A stretch of 64,000 bases of DNA from NCBI RefSeq assembly GCF_024509145.1, contig NC_071588.1:7764011-7828010 (forward strand). Direction: 5' to 3'. The translations under genes and the position numbers were made by a program. The notes beneath the pieces are model-generated. The model did not search any database. It saw nothing but the letters and a program-made list of their open reading frames with translations, and was not told the origin of the DNA. Shown piece after piece: positions 36,786 through 49,689 of the stretch. Position 1 is the first letter of the stretch; each line of letters begins with the position of its first letter. The stretch is from Vidua macroura. Its lineage: Eukaryota > Chordata > Aves > Passeriformes > Viduidae.

Positions 36786-39700
36786 TTGCTGAAAACCAGA
36801 TGTTGCATCTCAGCTAAGATTTATCTCCAAATAGTAACTCAGTGAAAAGAACTGCTGGGGAATGCAGGCAAGTGGATGGATGGAGACTGTTGCAAATACT
36901 GTAAATTCACACTGTTCACATGGATACTTAGGAGTAAATGGGAAGAGGCCTTTCCCTGATGATCAGTTTATAGGAGTAGCATTTCCAGCCTCAAATTCAC
37001 AGTGATAGCACATGCAGTGCTGCCAGCAGCCAGCTTTGAATTTTGTGGATTGGCAGCCTGGAAAGCCCCACTGCAGAAGCAGAGGTGGTGGGTTGTAGGC
37101 ATTTTCTTGCTGCCATGGTTTGGAGGAGGGCAGTGAACCTTGCCACTGGAAAGCCCTCAGTTTCAGTTCATATTTATTCATGTGCTCGTTTTTCTTGTTT
37201 GGTGAATGTTGCGTGTCAATATTTAGTCACTGCTGTGGAAACAGCAACACACGTGCAAAGGGAGAGGGGGAAAAAGGAAGGAAAGAATAGAAAACTGTTT
37301 TAAGGCACAACCAATTTGGCTGGTTTTGCCCTCTTGTCTCAAGAATATGAGTTTGTGTTGCCCATGTGCCTGCAAAGGGAAACAGGAATTGAAAAAGGAA
37401 GTGTATCAAACTGTTTACTTGAAACTATGGGCAAGAGTGGGAGCCAGAACGTCTGGGAATCCCATCAGGCATCCTCTGTGCATGCACAGCTCCCTGGAAT
37501 TGCTGCCTGGGGCCAGTGATGCAACAGAGCTGTTGTGTTTTCAACCACCTCCTCTTCTCACCAAACCTTGTAGGGGTACACTGAGCTCCTCTTGGTGGAG
37601 TTTTGTTTCTGATCCTGGGGCATTGGGCAGGCTGGATCAGAGCTGAAGGTGGACAAGAAGGACCAGAGACAGAGCATCCAGCCATGCACCCCACAGCAGC
37701 TAAGGGGCAATGGAGCTCTGGGACTCCTTCCTTCCTGCTCATATGCGACTTGCATTGAAAAAGCAGCAACAACAAAAGGATAATACTCAAAGGTCTTTTG
37801 TTGATAAGACATATGAAACACTGATGACAATAAAGTTTTACCAAGTAATATTACAAATTGCCCAGCATTTTAAAAACTACATTCAAATTGCTGCTGATAA
37901 TATGTATCTGCTATGTAGTAAAACCAAAATGACATGGGAAAATTCTAGTTTTTAATTACAAGAAAGGACAAAGTCCTTAGGTTATATATTTAAGTTACAT
38001 TCAATTTGAAAGCAAAAAAAGGAAAATGTGGTGACTGTGATCTCCAGAGAATATTATTTTCTCCGTATATACCCACAAATTAAGGGAAGCCTTCTTTGTT
38101 TCTGTTGTCAGAAGTGGATAAAGGATATCTAGTTGTGATTTGGAGGAAGTGCCATCAATACAGTGAAAAGTAGTCATTATATGTTGCACTTGGCAATGGG
38201 AACATCCTGAATAAAGATATAGGGATGTGCATGCAGAAACGTGAGGAAAAACCTAACCTGAAAGGGAGGTCATCTGGTGCTGCCAGTTAGGGCTGCAGGG
38301 TTTGTTCTGCTCAGGCTCTAGTCTTTCAGTATGACATTGCCTGTTGTCAAAAAATGGCAAGTCTCAGTTGAAACCCTGGAGAAAGGGGAGACCGGAACAC
38401 CCCCGCAGGCTTTGGCAATTGTTATAGAAAATATGTGTGTGTGTTTAGATCCTTGATTGCAAAAGAAAAATGGCATTAAGTTGGCACCAACAGGGAATTT
38501 TATACCTGTCAGTTTTTGCACAGGTCTGTAAATGGCAGAAACTTTCAACTTCTGCCAGAAAAGCATCAGGGTTCCCATATACAAAGCCAAAGAAATGATA
38601 TATCTATACCAAATACTGGAGATTTATTTTGATTTCAATACAGTCACTCTGATATAAGAGCTGAATAGGTTTGTAGAGGTTTGATATAACCTAAAATGGA
38701 AATAGGTGTGGAGAGTCACATCTCCCATTTCTGCAGTCAGACTAGCCTGTAGCATATAAGCACCAACATACACCTCTTTAGGAGATATATCTTAAAGCTA
38801 CATTAACTCATAAGAAAAGTCTAATTTGACCTCTCAGGAGCTAGAATGTTGGAATTGCAGATCAAGTGTCACTAAGTACAAAGCAAAAGTTGACCTGCAG
38901 TTTTGTCCCCCTCATGCCAGTGCTCTCCAGATTCACACAATGGTGTTTGTGTGTTTTCTGCCCTCTCATGTGGACAGGGACTGGTGTCCCTGTTTGGGCC
39001 AAGTGAGGAAGAGACCCTCAGCTGTTGACTCCAGCCCTGCAGTGCATGGGGCCTTTGATGCTAGGTCCTGGAGTGGCCTAGTGCCAAAGAGAAAGACACA
39101 AAACTGTCCTGCAGCAGATGTGTGGTGGGATGTCTTTCACATGGACCTCATTGTGAATCTCATTCTAATAATGCAAGATTGGTGTCCTTCCACAATTCAA
39201 CACTTACAAATAATTAAAGATAACCTTTACACAGATGCCAAGCAACTTACAGGTCTTTCTAGGTTTAAAACTAGTGTTGCTGGGTTCCAGGTCTAAGGTG
39301 ATGTGTGGATCAGGCTCCAGGCAGGTATGTATGGTTGCTGGTCCCCTTGTCTGCTTTACCCATGGCTTTCTGATTTTCATGAAGAAAGTGCAGAAGGAAC
39401 CCTTTTGTTGCTTTGCCATGCTCCCATCCAGACCACCAGTATCCTTTCTTGAAGAGGGTGTGTATCTTGTGCCAGGTCCACACCATGAATGTTGAGTACA
39501 TGCAGTCCCTTTTGAATCACAGGAAGTATGTAGGCTTTGGAGATTATCAGCCCATTATTAACATTTCAGAAAAATATAAAGTGGTTTCCGCTTTATCTGT
39601 TTACTCTGTGGCTGATAAAATATTAACATTTTTCAACCTCCACTGAATAATCCCTGGTCCCCAAATTCCCAGACAATATGGTGTGTGGCTTAAATGGATC

Positions 39701-42234
39701 ACCCCAAATGAAGCTGTTTCTCTTGGCTACTGTCATACAGGAAGCTGGTGAGAAAAAGGTTGTTTGCACAGGATTTAAGCATTTAAAAAAAAAAAAATGA
39801 AAAAGTGATGCTGAGGAAAACATCAGGCAAGTAGTAAAAGTGCTTTGCATGTGTGCAGCTGTTTCCTGGACATTTCTTTCTATTGCAGAGGCACTTGGTT
39901 CACAGGAAATTCCAGCTCACATACAATGCCAGTCTCCCCAGAAAATGGGCTCTGGGCTCAGCTGTATTGATCTGCTTTGTGCAACTGGTGGTGCTGGCAA
40001 TTAACAACATGTGCACACTCACAGACAGCAGAGACTGTTTTGATTTGATTCTAAATGTTTTTTAGGAAATAATAGTAAATTGGCCTCCATCTGTTTTATA
40101 GTAGGGCTGTTTTTTCTCATAGTTAGTTTTGGACCTGCCTAGATTAGATATTGGTACAGATACCACCTAAGCTCCGTGGGCAAGCAGCTGGCTCTGGGCT
40201 TCTGCAGAGCACCATGTGGAGTTGTGCTTTTTGGTGAGATGTCCAGCACAGAGAAGGAGAACTGCAAATCCACAGGCTGATGCACAGACTGAGGGTCTCA
40301 CATCAGCCTTCTCTACACATCTAGAATTTGTACCAAGTTTAGTGGTCCTGAGAAATTAATTGTTTCTACCAGCTACTCTTTCTAGACTGTTTTTCCAAGT
40401 TTAGAATAGTGACAACACAAGATGGGTACAGACTCCAGCAAGCCCAACTCCAACCCTAACTTTACATGTTTAGCATTTTCTGTTGGATAGAAATCCTAAC
40501 ATGTTGCAAGCACTGGTATGGCTCATCTCATGGCAGAGCCAGCAATGTTTAGTTCTCATCCGGAGGTGCTGGGAGCAAGACAAGTGTGAGCAGGGTTAGC
40601 TGGAGTTCCCATTCTGCTGAGTTGGCAGAAAGCCTCGTGGCAGCAAATGCAGGGGACCCGAGATGATAAATGGACTTTGGAAAGTAACCCAAACATGTAC
40701 ATACAAATTAGTATTTAACATACAGTTGCTATTTGCAAATTATGCCCTTGTGATTTAGCTCTTGAATGAAAGCAACTGTGTTAGCTGAACAAACAGTAGC
40801 AGAGGAGGCTGCAGAAAGGCCACTCCACTCCCACCCACAGCCGTACCCTGGCGAGCCCCTGGGCCAACCTGCCCATGCGTTCACATGAGGCACACACACC
40901 CCTTCCCAAACAAGCTGTGAGAGCCACCCAGGCTTGATCTCTTCTCCCACTCTACCAGGCACTTTGAGCCATATGAGCCACCCTTAACCAGCCACTAGCC
41001 CTGAGTAAGGACCTGAGACTGTGAGGAAGGGGCTGGTGGCAACCTGCACTGTGAGCATGCAGGTCACTGGTGAAGGGGAGACAGGAGCTGAGCCGTTTGC
41101 CAGGTGCTTTGGCGGAAGACGAGCTGGGTCACTATCCCATGTTTTTAACGGAAGTGATGTTATGGCAACACATGAATCATAAACAGTTTGACACCAAAAG
41201 GAATAAGCCACGGTGGCCCAACACCTGAGCACCCGCCCCTACATCCGGAGTGACACAGTGGGCTTGACGCAACAGGCCAAGCTGTGACGTGTGCTGTGAA
41301 CGCTCAAAATCGCAGAACTCCAAACTTCAACAATCAAAACCAGACCTTCCCAGTGTGAGTCCCAGTGCTGAGAGCCTGCTCTACTCCTGGGCTTCTTGGA
41401 AGGCCCCAGGGCAGAGGGCAGCAAGAGCCAACCAAGGCTGGGGAGCGTAGAGCACCCTTGGAGTGCAGTCAGCTAGTTAGTCTGCAAGGTGTTGGGACCC
41501 CACATCCCAGCTAAGGAGACTGCTTGCCTCCAGCAAATACGAGGAGCTGGTGGGCAGATGCCTCCTGCCATTGTTCCTGGCACAGCATGCTCAGGGCTGG
41601 CAGCCCGAGTGCCTGCCCAGATGAGCTCTGCACCAAGTGTGCTCTGCAGGACCTACCAGGAGCAGCACAATGCACCATCCTCCCCCTGACCCCACAGCAA
41701 GGCTGGAGCTTGGAGGTACCAAAAAGGTGGTGTTACTCAGTGGCCTACATTTTGCAGGTCAGGTCTTTCCCAGCCAAAAAAAGAGGAAAAGGATTACATT
41801 TCAAAATAGTTTCCCTTCCCTTTGGAGGGAGAAGTCAGAGATAGAGCCAAACAGCTGCTACTATGCATGATTTAAGGAGATAAAAAGTAGCAACAAGAGG
41901 GAGAGACTGGGATTTATAGTATCAACCCTAAAAATAGTTGTTAAGAGAAAACCTAAGCCTGGCAAAGCCTCACTGGGAGCTGCCCCGTACACAATTGCTA
42001 AGCTCAGCAGATGGCATCTAGGGGGGGAAGATCTGCCTTTGAGAATTAGTCTCCACCATCACCACTTTCACCCAAGATACTCCTTGACACTTGAGGTCCA
42101 GGTGGCTCAACCCCTTGTGTGGATGTCCCTGGGAGACACGTCACACTGAAACAGGCTGAAACAGAGCTGTCAACAAGGCAGCTCACACAGGCTTATAAAA
42201 ATAAAGTACAACTGAAGCCAATACAACTTCCTCT
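36786..42234. other. Mostly unique noncoding DNA
   Basis: No confirmed gene. Open frames reach about 156 codons (38826-39296 plus) without domains. A short GT microsatellite lies near 38433-38444 and a poly(A) run near 39784-39797. One exon-like segment (39889-40065) is listed separately. Confidence 0.5.
39889..40065 (+). other. Exon-like segment with membrane-helix-like peptide (speculative)
   Basis: A C/T-rich tract ends in TTGCAG at 39888. The following frame is open for 58 codons to TAG at 40063-40065. The peptide starts RHLVHRKFQLTYNASLPRKW and contains an N-glycosylation sequon (NAS). It then has a hydrophobic stretch (ALGSAVLICFVQLVVLAI) long enough to span a membrane, and a short polar tail. 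It would be a last coding exon. I recognise no family and the peptide may be random; the acceptor is good but not decisive. Confidence 0.15.
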
Positions 42235-42310
42235 TCAAGCATCTCTGAGCAAGGAAATGACTTGCCCAAGCAGGTTGGTGGCAGACACTAATGTGGAGAG
42301 GGGCTCTCTA
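42235..42310 (-). mobile_element. MIR-like SINE remnant, minus orientation
   Basis: The plus strand reads as the reverse of a MIR core: an 'aaatgacttgcccaagcagg' block followed by 'ttggtggcaga'. This resembles the usual 'gtgacttgcccaaggtcacacagc...ggcagagc' order. A short internal deletion removes most of the 'ggtcacacagc' part. The edges are indefinite. Confidence 0.48.
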
Positions 42311-42740
42311 GGCTGCATTCGAGCCGAACTCGAATGACATGTCCAAGTTGGCAACCAGACCTGGAAAGATCGTCTGCGTGTCGAGTCTAGCCCTCTGCAA
42401 TCACAGACAACCGTGTCATATAAAACCATTTAACTTTGTTAACTATGCTGCTCATCCCTCCAAACCTACCAGGAGTGTTTTCAGACCCTCTCTTGTCTAC
42501 TGGCGTCGTCTTTGCTTTCCTTGCTTAAAGTCCCTAGGGGAGTGGGACCAATAAATACACATTCCACACCCAATCGGGAAAGCCCATCTGCCCGGAGGAA
42601 AGAAATAAATATAAAGACAAACCCTAGTGAGGCTGAGATCAATAAGTATCAGAGCTGTCAGCTCTTCTGCTGTAAACGAGCTTTCTACTTGCATTTGCAC
42701 TGAATGTCACCCACACACAAAAAAAGACACTGGTGCTGTT

Positions 42741-42752
42741 GCACAGGTATGT
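42741..42752 (+). other. Isolated strong splice-donor-like site
   Basis: GCACAG/GTATGT is a near-consensus donor, with the GT at 42746-42747. No paired acceptor with an open frame was found upstream, so no exon is called. Confidence 0.15.
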
Positions 42753-43197
42753 ATTATGTATTCTACACTTTGAGGGAAAACATGTCTTTTTAAAGTGGTT
42801 TGGAAGTTGTTGGGAATTTGATTTGCTGCCCAAGAAAAAATACCTTTCTTGTTTAGCTTTTTTTAAAAAAATCAAATTAATTTATTTTTAGTGATGGGAG
42901 AGGAGCAGATACTTTTTAAGGGAAAGGTTAAAATAAAAAGATGCTGTCTCTGGGGATTTCCAGCTAGATTGAAAAAATTCTTTTTTCCACTAAAAGGTAA
43001 AATGTTTGATCTATTCCCTGTTTGGCTGTCTCTCCACTCACTCAGGATGCTGAGCACCATGCAAGCCCAGTCTGTGCCCTGACCTGGGTGACAGTGTGCC
43101 TGACACGGCTGTACACCTCGTCCTCCTTGGCGGCAGTGGCAGAGGCACTCACCACTGGTTTTGCTCAGAATGCCCACATGCTGTTTCTAATAAAACC

Positions 43198-43288
43198 TGA
43201 TCTCCTTCCTTTTGATGCAGATGACAGGAACTGGTCCTGGTTTAAGTCACCCAGCCAGAGAGCGCACACCATAACTGGCCCACGATAA
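43198..43288 (+). other. Acceptor-like tract with short open segment (speculative)
   Basis: A pyrimidine-rich stretch ending in GATGCAG lies just after an AATAAA near 43189-43194. It is followed by short frames that stay open (DRNWSWFKSPSQRAHT...) to a TAA at about 43286. No donor or domain was recognised. It is listed only because the acceptor signal is good. Confidence 0.1.
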
Positions 43289-43684
43289 CTCTGGAACTGG
43301 AGAGACGGACTCAGGAAGCAATAAATCAACTATGCTGAGTTATGACATTGGTGACAAAAGAATGGTTTCTCCTCCAGCAAGCCCTGTTGAAGGTCCTTGG
43401 TCTCTGAAGTCACTGTAGGGGCTGGACTGGCAGGCCCCACAGTGGAGCAGATGGTGTTTATTTGTCCTATACTCACTCTAGAAACAACCAGAGCTGCTGT
43501 GGATAGTTTACATACAAGCCTAACAAATAGCATCAATAACACTGAAAAATTATTACTTTGATAACATTTTTGAGGCCCCATTGAAAGTTTGTATGTCACT
43601 ACACTAGAAATATATAGCTTCCTAATAGGAACTGGTTCATTCCTAAACAGGGAAGATCAATGAAGAGTAATGGAGGCAGCCAGG

Positions 43685-43755
43685 GCAGAGAATGGTGGAA
43701 AGATGTCCAAGGTCACACAGCAACTTGTTGGTTCACCAGTCCTGGTTCAATGTGT
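43685..43755 (-). mobile_element. MIR-like SINE remnant, minus orientation
   Basis: A 'gtccaaggtcacacagcaac' block is diagnostic of the reverse strand of the MIR core. It is followed by 'ttgttgg' and a 'ccagtcctggttcaa' block, which corresponds to the core's 'gggttcaaatccc' end in reverse. Only the core survives. Confidence 0.55.
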
Positions 43756-46700
43756 TATTTGCTGCTCTTTACTAATCCTTCTATAATTATTCATACTACA
43801 AAAGTATCTTTGAAGCCTCTAAAATACTATTTGACCATTAAATCATGTGATGGAGCAAAGGCAGGATCAGTGAGACTCAGGGAAGCCAGGACCTGTGTCT
43901 TGAAAAGCTAGATCTGGTCGAAGCAGCCCCTCTTGCAAATGTGTTCCAGAGGATGTGCAAGCCTGGTGCTGGCTGGGAAACATCTGAACTTCTAATACAC
44001 TTTGGGCAACCACATCCAACAAACATAATTTTTCACTACAGCACCGCAGTACTCCCATGAAGGAAGCACTGTGACAGCAGTAACTCATCACCCATTCACT
44101 GGGCAGGGAAAGGAGCTAGGACTCCACGTTGCCAGGCATGTTTTCTACTTGAATTACCTTCCTACCCTGATCAAGTAACAAGAAGACCATATAGTGCTGT
44201 GTGGCATCAGAGGCTTATCCACATGGGGGGTCTACAACCAGAATGAGGAATCTGAGTGGAAACACTACAGAAGGGGGCTTGCACACAAGCGCAGAGCTAC
44301 ATGGCTTCTAGAACTCAGGATGATCCCCTCTGCACTCCCCTTACTGAAAACCTGAAGGGTCTGGGCCAGTGTAACACACCCTGGCCAGGCTGTACAGAGC
44401 ATGGCTCCCTCCAGGGGCAAAGGCAAACAGACCGTTTGTTCAACTTGTCTAGATTGCCTATAGACTCCAAAGCAAATAGCTAAGCATGCATCTTGTAAAA
44501 ATATCATGTCCCCCTGTTTACAAGAGATTTCTCTGTGATATTTGCTCAGACCAAAGGTAAAGTCACACCAGTGAAACAAACAAGAAAGGAGAAGGAAGTC
44601 ACACAAAGCAGTGAAGATTAAGGTCCCAATCTGCACTGGAAAATGGAGGCTGTTGGACACGGTCACGTCACCTCCCTCCCTCTCTTCATGCATCAAGTTA
44701 TTTGTGGCTGAGGAAAGGGACCATTTTAACAAAGAGGGAAGGCTTCCTCCCAGGGAAGCCTGGTCTCGGCCTGAAGTGTGTGATGTGATCTCTTGGCCAC
44801 ATAGGATTCTCTTGTGGAGCAAGGAGGTTAGGATGTGTCTTGTCCACTCTGGAAGAGGCTATGATGTGCAAATCTATGCACAGCTGGGAGCCCCTCCAAT
44901 GTCCTGAACAGCTTTCAGAGCAATGGATGGTGCTGATCTCCTGGGAAAGGTGGCAGCATCTGCAAGGGGGAGCTGACCAAAGGCTCTGCAGATCAGGACT
45001 GCTTTCCATTCCTGCTGCTCCCATTGCAGAGATTCTTCTGCCACTGGGAAGTGAGTTGTGGATCCCCTCCTTCAATCCTGTCTGCTCCACAGACAGCATA
45101 GGATAAATTGAAGATATTTGACACTACAGAGAAATTTCTGAGGTGCTGTAAATCCCAATGTGGTTTATATGTTGGGTGAATGTTGGTGAGAAAAGAGGTG
45201 TAAAGGGAAAGTGCTGTGATGTGGCAAATGGCAGATACACAATGTGTAACTGACCCCAGAAAGAAGCAGTTCCATCAGTTCAGGAACTTGTTTATAAATA
45301 ATTTTAAAAGCAAGCACATGAGCAGATAGAGATATAGAAGAGGCACCTCTGTCCCTCAGGAACTGCTGGTTCCTGACCATGGGATTTTCACAGAGCACTT
45401 CTATCTCATTAAAATCGTTTCTTCATGGGCTATGAAATGATTTTCCATGCATGGAAAAGGTTCGTAATGCTCTCAGCTCTGAGCAAAGGAACACACTGAG
45501 GATGGATGGCTTGGAGAAGTTGACATGACACCTGGCCTCAAACAGAAAAATGGGAGCAAGATCAAAGCCATCAACTCTGTGGTACCCTGAAGGGAGATGC
45601 TGAAAAAAACCAACCTCAGTGGCAGGATTTGGGATCACCAGACAGGCATCACTTATCCAGCTCTGGCTGACACAATCCAGAGAGCAGCTGCAGCTTGTTT
45701 CCCACAACAGAAGCCCCTCCCTTGCCTCGCCCTTTACCAGCATTTTTGGGTGAGCCCTCCCCAAGGACGGAGCACACCTAGCTGCCTCAGCAGGGTGACA
45801 GCCTATCTTCTCCTTAGGGTGCACCTGGCTCTCAGCCCCCTGTGTGTCCTCTTGTGCTGGGGGCTGGCAGTGTTGGATACAACCTGGGGCAGAGGAAGGG
45901 AGCTGCTCCACACTCAGAGCCTCTCTCCACCCCTTTCAGCCATCTCCACTGCAGAGCCAAAGGCTGCTTTGCAGTGCCCTGGAGCTACAAAGCTCTTGGG
46001 GCCAGAGCTTGGGTCTGGTCTTCAGCTTCTGAGGCTCCAGGAGTCTTCAGCCATCTGGCAAAAGGAGTCTAAATGCTGCTTATTTGAAGAAGGCACAGGC
46101 GAGAGGAGTGTTTCTTCCTCACCCCCTACACAAAAGGAGGATGCTGATGCTCACTCTCTTGTGCTGCTTGCCAGCCCCTTTCTCCTCCCTTCCAGCTCTT
46201 TGCTCCTTCTGTCTTTTCCTTTTTGAGAGGGTTGGATCAAGAAACACAAACACTTCTGATCAGCTTGTAGTAAAAGAAGCACAGTATTTTAGCTTCAAGA
46301 AACTTTGGAGAGGCTTGCAATTTGGCTTTCATTCCAAAAGCCAGGCTACAGAAAACCCCCCTTGACACAATTTTGCTGATACCTGGGTTACTTCTTCCCC
46401 CTCTTTGGCAGGAGGCTGCAGAACCAGAAAGCGTCAATTTACTCCCTCTGTTGGGCCAAGAACATCCCTGGTATAAATTTATTGCTCTTAATAGGGCTGG
46501 GCCTTTAATTCCTAGCACATACTTGTGAAGAATTTTGGCTTGTCACTGAGGGGTAGGAATTATTTTCCTCTCTACAGGTACAGGCAGGTCCTCCTTTTGC
46601 TGAGGGCTCTGCATATCCCAAGAAGAGCATTACTGCAGTGCTCCCATAAAGAGAATATGAAAACCCCATAAGCACCTGCTTGTGCTGAAAGCCAGCAGCA

Positions 46701-47583
46701 GGATGGCTGCTGTTCAGTAGGTGGGATTTTGTCTTCTTCCTTTCCCCCTTTTTATTGCTCTTCTACTAGTGCTACTGTGAGATCAATCTGCTCCCAGTCC
46801 CTTAGGGAATTAGACAATAGAGTAAAAGATTCCTATAATGAAGACAGGACACTTTTGCCATTAAAGTCACAAGCAGCTGAAGCTAGGACTAAGGTTTCAC
46901 AGCAGATTTTATGACTTCTTCCCATTTGTAAAGGGATCTGGTTTAAATGCTTGTCATGCTCAGCTGACTGGGGTTCCTGTCATGCTCCTTTGTGGACAGT
47001 GCTGATGTTCTCACTGCTGCAAAAGCTGCTGCTGGTGGCTCCCCATCATGGATGGGGCAAGTGGCCACCAACGATGGCAGCCCATTAAATATTATTTCCT
47101 GAGAGAGGCTTGCTGATGACTGGAAGGAATCTGCCTCCTGCATTCCAGCTCACTCAGTGCCAGTAGGGCAAATCTGGGCTGAATACAGATCTTTTAGCAA
47201 AAACCAGCCCGAAGGAAAGCAAAGAGCAGAAATGAGCACACTGCCAGCATGTGCCAGAAGTCCGGACTGCTGGCATGTCCCTGGCAGTGCTTGTGGGAGA
47301 GATGAAGAGACCTCTCTGAGCAAATGCCCCTCAGCAGCCCAGAGGGCAGCCAGGCTGGCCAGGCTAGCAGCTCTGCTCACTGCTCTAACAAACAACACCT
47401 GAGAGCACAAACAACAGGGACCACTGAGGGATGCAATTCCCATAAGTACATCAGGCTACAGCTTCCCATGAAGACTACGTGGATTCAGGGAGCAGCAAAA
47501 GGCTCTGATACTGCAGTTCTGTAAGGGTGCCTCTGCACCCAGCCTGGCAGCAGATGCAGTTGCACATTACCACTAAGGCACCT
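43756..47583. other. Unique noncoding DNA, no gene seen
   Basis: The stretch contains some of the longest open frames in the window: 44265-44822 minus (185 codons) and 45597-46226 plus (209 codons). The latter has a Leu/Ser-rich, pyrimidine-driven tail. Neither has a recognisable domain, and both overlap equally long open frames in other phases, as chance frames do in GC-balanced DNA. Confidence 0.5.
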
Positions 47584-48097
47584 TGAGTGCTGTGTCCAGT
47601 TCTGGCCCCTCAGTTTAGGAAGGACGTTGAGATGCTTGAACGTGTCCAGAGGAGGCAACGAGGAGGGTGAGGGGCTTGGAACACGAGCCCTGTGAGGAAT
47701 GACTGAGGAGGGAGCTGGGGCTGTTTAGCCTGGAGAAAAGGAGACTTAGGGGTGACTTTATGACTCTGTACAACTTCCTGAAAGGTGGCTGTAGTCAGGT
47801 GGGGGTTGGTCTCTTTCTCCAGGCAGCACTGACAGAACGAGAGGACAGTCTTAAGCTGGGCCAAGGGAAATACAGGTTGGATATTAGGAAAGAGTTTTTA
47901 ATGGAAAGGGTGATAAAGTGATAAAGTAATGGAATGATCTGTCATTCCAGGCCGGTGGTGGAGTTACCATCCCTGGATGTTTTTAAAAAAAGATTGGACG
48001 TGGCACTCAGTGCCATGGTTTAGTTGAGGTATTAGGGCATGGGTTGGACTTGATGATCTTGAAGGTCCCTTCTGACCTAGTGATTCTGTGATTCTGT
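47584..48097 (+). mobile_element. CR1 LINE, 5'-truncated 3' end
   Basis: This is about 514 bases of the CR1 3' end in sense orientation. It starts at 'tgagtgctgtgtccagttct' and contains the 'cgtgtccagaggaggcaacg', 'ctgtttagcctggagaa' and 'ggtgggggttggtctctt' blocks. The 'ggttggacttgatgatctt' block and a 3' terminus of gattctgt units (48082-48097) follow. Truncation within the end of ORF2 is normal for CR1, as are the short terminal repeat and absence of a poly(A) tail. Small indels, including a doubled gtgataaa near 47910-47926, show it is a fixed, decayed copy. It is the main evidence that the genome is avian. Confidence 0.96.
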
Positions 48098-49689
48098 AAA
48101 CTTCATCCCAGTTTGCAGCAGATTCCCCTTTTAACATCTTTCTCAATAATAGTAACTTTCTTGTTGTTACTCTGTGAAATCAGCACCATGAGCATACAGT
48201 GGCTTGCAAAGTCAGGTGAAAGAGGGGATATTGTTTCAGACCCTCAGATTTCTGAAATGTGAATAGGAGATGTAGATCATTTTTCTTCTGCAAGGAATAA
48301 AACCCAGACTCTATGATGAAAAATCCTCTTTGGATTTCAGCTAATGAGTGCCTTGGCTTCATCAGATCTACAAAGGAGGATTTGTGATGTTTGGAAAAGC
48401 GCAAGTAAGAACATATGGAAGAATGAAAAATGATGAAAATTTAAATGTCTGCCTTTACCCTCCTATAAAACTCTTCTGTACTTGGCCATTATGGATCACT
48501 TGTGGGTAAATATAATAAAAAAGGTCACTATTCTTACAAAAGAAAATGATGCTTACTGGAGGTCCCCAGTGCCCAGATCTGGGGGCTTGGCAGATCTGTC
48601 CCTTTCTCTAAAAATCCATTTCTGTTTTTTGTGACTCTGCATGCTTAATGATGTTTTGTGTACATCTGAGAGTCTGCACAGACACTCAACAAACCATTTG
48701 CCTGAGGCCTTCATTTCATGGGTACTATGTGAACTGGTCTCCAGATAGATGAGGTTGCAGAGGTTAAATAGCTAGTTACAGTACATAAAGTTTATATCCA
48801 CTGTGACTAGATAAGCTTTCCCCTTCTTTTAAGTGCCTTTCTTTTTATGGAAAAGAGAAAGAAGACTGCAGTCACATCCCAGTTTTACAGCATAATCCTA
48901 TTTTAATGGTAATAAGATACAAAATCCTTCCTACATTACATCCAAACACCTGCACTGCACTTCTGTAGCAGAGAGAGATGCTGCTCAGCACGCAAGGGAG
49001 ACTTGTGCCTGCATCTTGACAATCTGTCTGATCTAACACCCCTAACAGTCTTCTATTACAGACTTCTAGTGAGCTGAGCGAGGCTAAATGCAGTGGAGAT
49101 CCAGAACCTGGCCCAATAAATTGAGTTCTGCAGGTAACTTTTCCTTTCTTGTATCAATTGTGTACAGCAACAATGTCCTTCCTGCTGTGACTTAGTTTTC
49201 TACCAAATTTCATAGAGAAGGTATTTGGAAGATGGTTGATTGCATACTTCATTTCATAAAGTTAAGAATACTTCATGAAATAAAGAAAATACCTTTACCA
49301 GATGCTCCATGCTGGCCCTAATGGAGCTAAATAGTCCCAGGCACGTAGTGCCATAATTTCTTTCTCCATCATACCAGGAAATGCTGTCTCTAGTGCAAGC
49401 TGGGTACATCCCAGGAGGAATGATTCCTCCAGGGGCACACTAGTTCAGTGACCTGTTCCTACCCACCACCTTGTCCTTATTTGCTCTAGGGCAGATAGTG
49501 AGAAATTTTTTAATTACTCATGAGATAGTCAAATCTAATTTCAACCTTGATGCAGTCTGGAATTCCTGCTAACAATCTTCAGCCATCTCCTCTGAAAAGT
49601 GGTTTTTTTTTTGATCATGATCCCTCTGTGCTCTGCCACAGGCATCTCCCAGAGCAGTGGCTGTGCACTGGACCATCGCTCTCCTCTGT
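48098..49689. other. Unique noncoding DNA
   Basis: AT-rich sequence with no open frame above 75 codons. It includes an exon-like segment at 49062-49132, flanked by an acceptor-like CTATTACAG and a donor-like GCAG/GTAACT. Frame 1 of that segment is open for 20 codons, then stops. If real it would suit a noncoding RNA or a terminal coding exon. Confidence 0.45.
49062..49132 (+). other. Exon-like segment, possibly noncoding (speculative)
   Basis: 71 bases lie between an acceptor-like CTTCTATTACAG and a donor-like CTGCAG/GTAACT. One frame reads TSSELSEAKCSGDPEPGPIN then stops. It could chain with the exon-like segments at 50929-51019 and 51534-51585 on the same strand. No promoter or polyadenylation signal was assigned. 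Confidence 0.15.

Noticed and set aside
44265..44822. 185-codon minus-strand frame with a hydrophobic middle
   Set aside because: No recognised family. The hydrophobic stretch contains Cys and Trp in a random-looking order.
45011..45060. Acceptor CCCATTGCAG followed 29 bases later by GTGAGT
   Set aside because: Too short for a normal exon and without a supporting frame or neighbour.
45597..46226. 209-codon plus-strand frame, the longest in the window
   Set aside because: No recognised domain or paired splice sites. The C-terminal Leu/Ser run reflects pyrimidine-rich DNA, and equally open frames overlap it.
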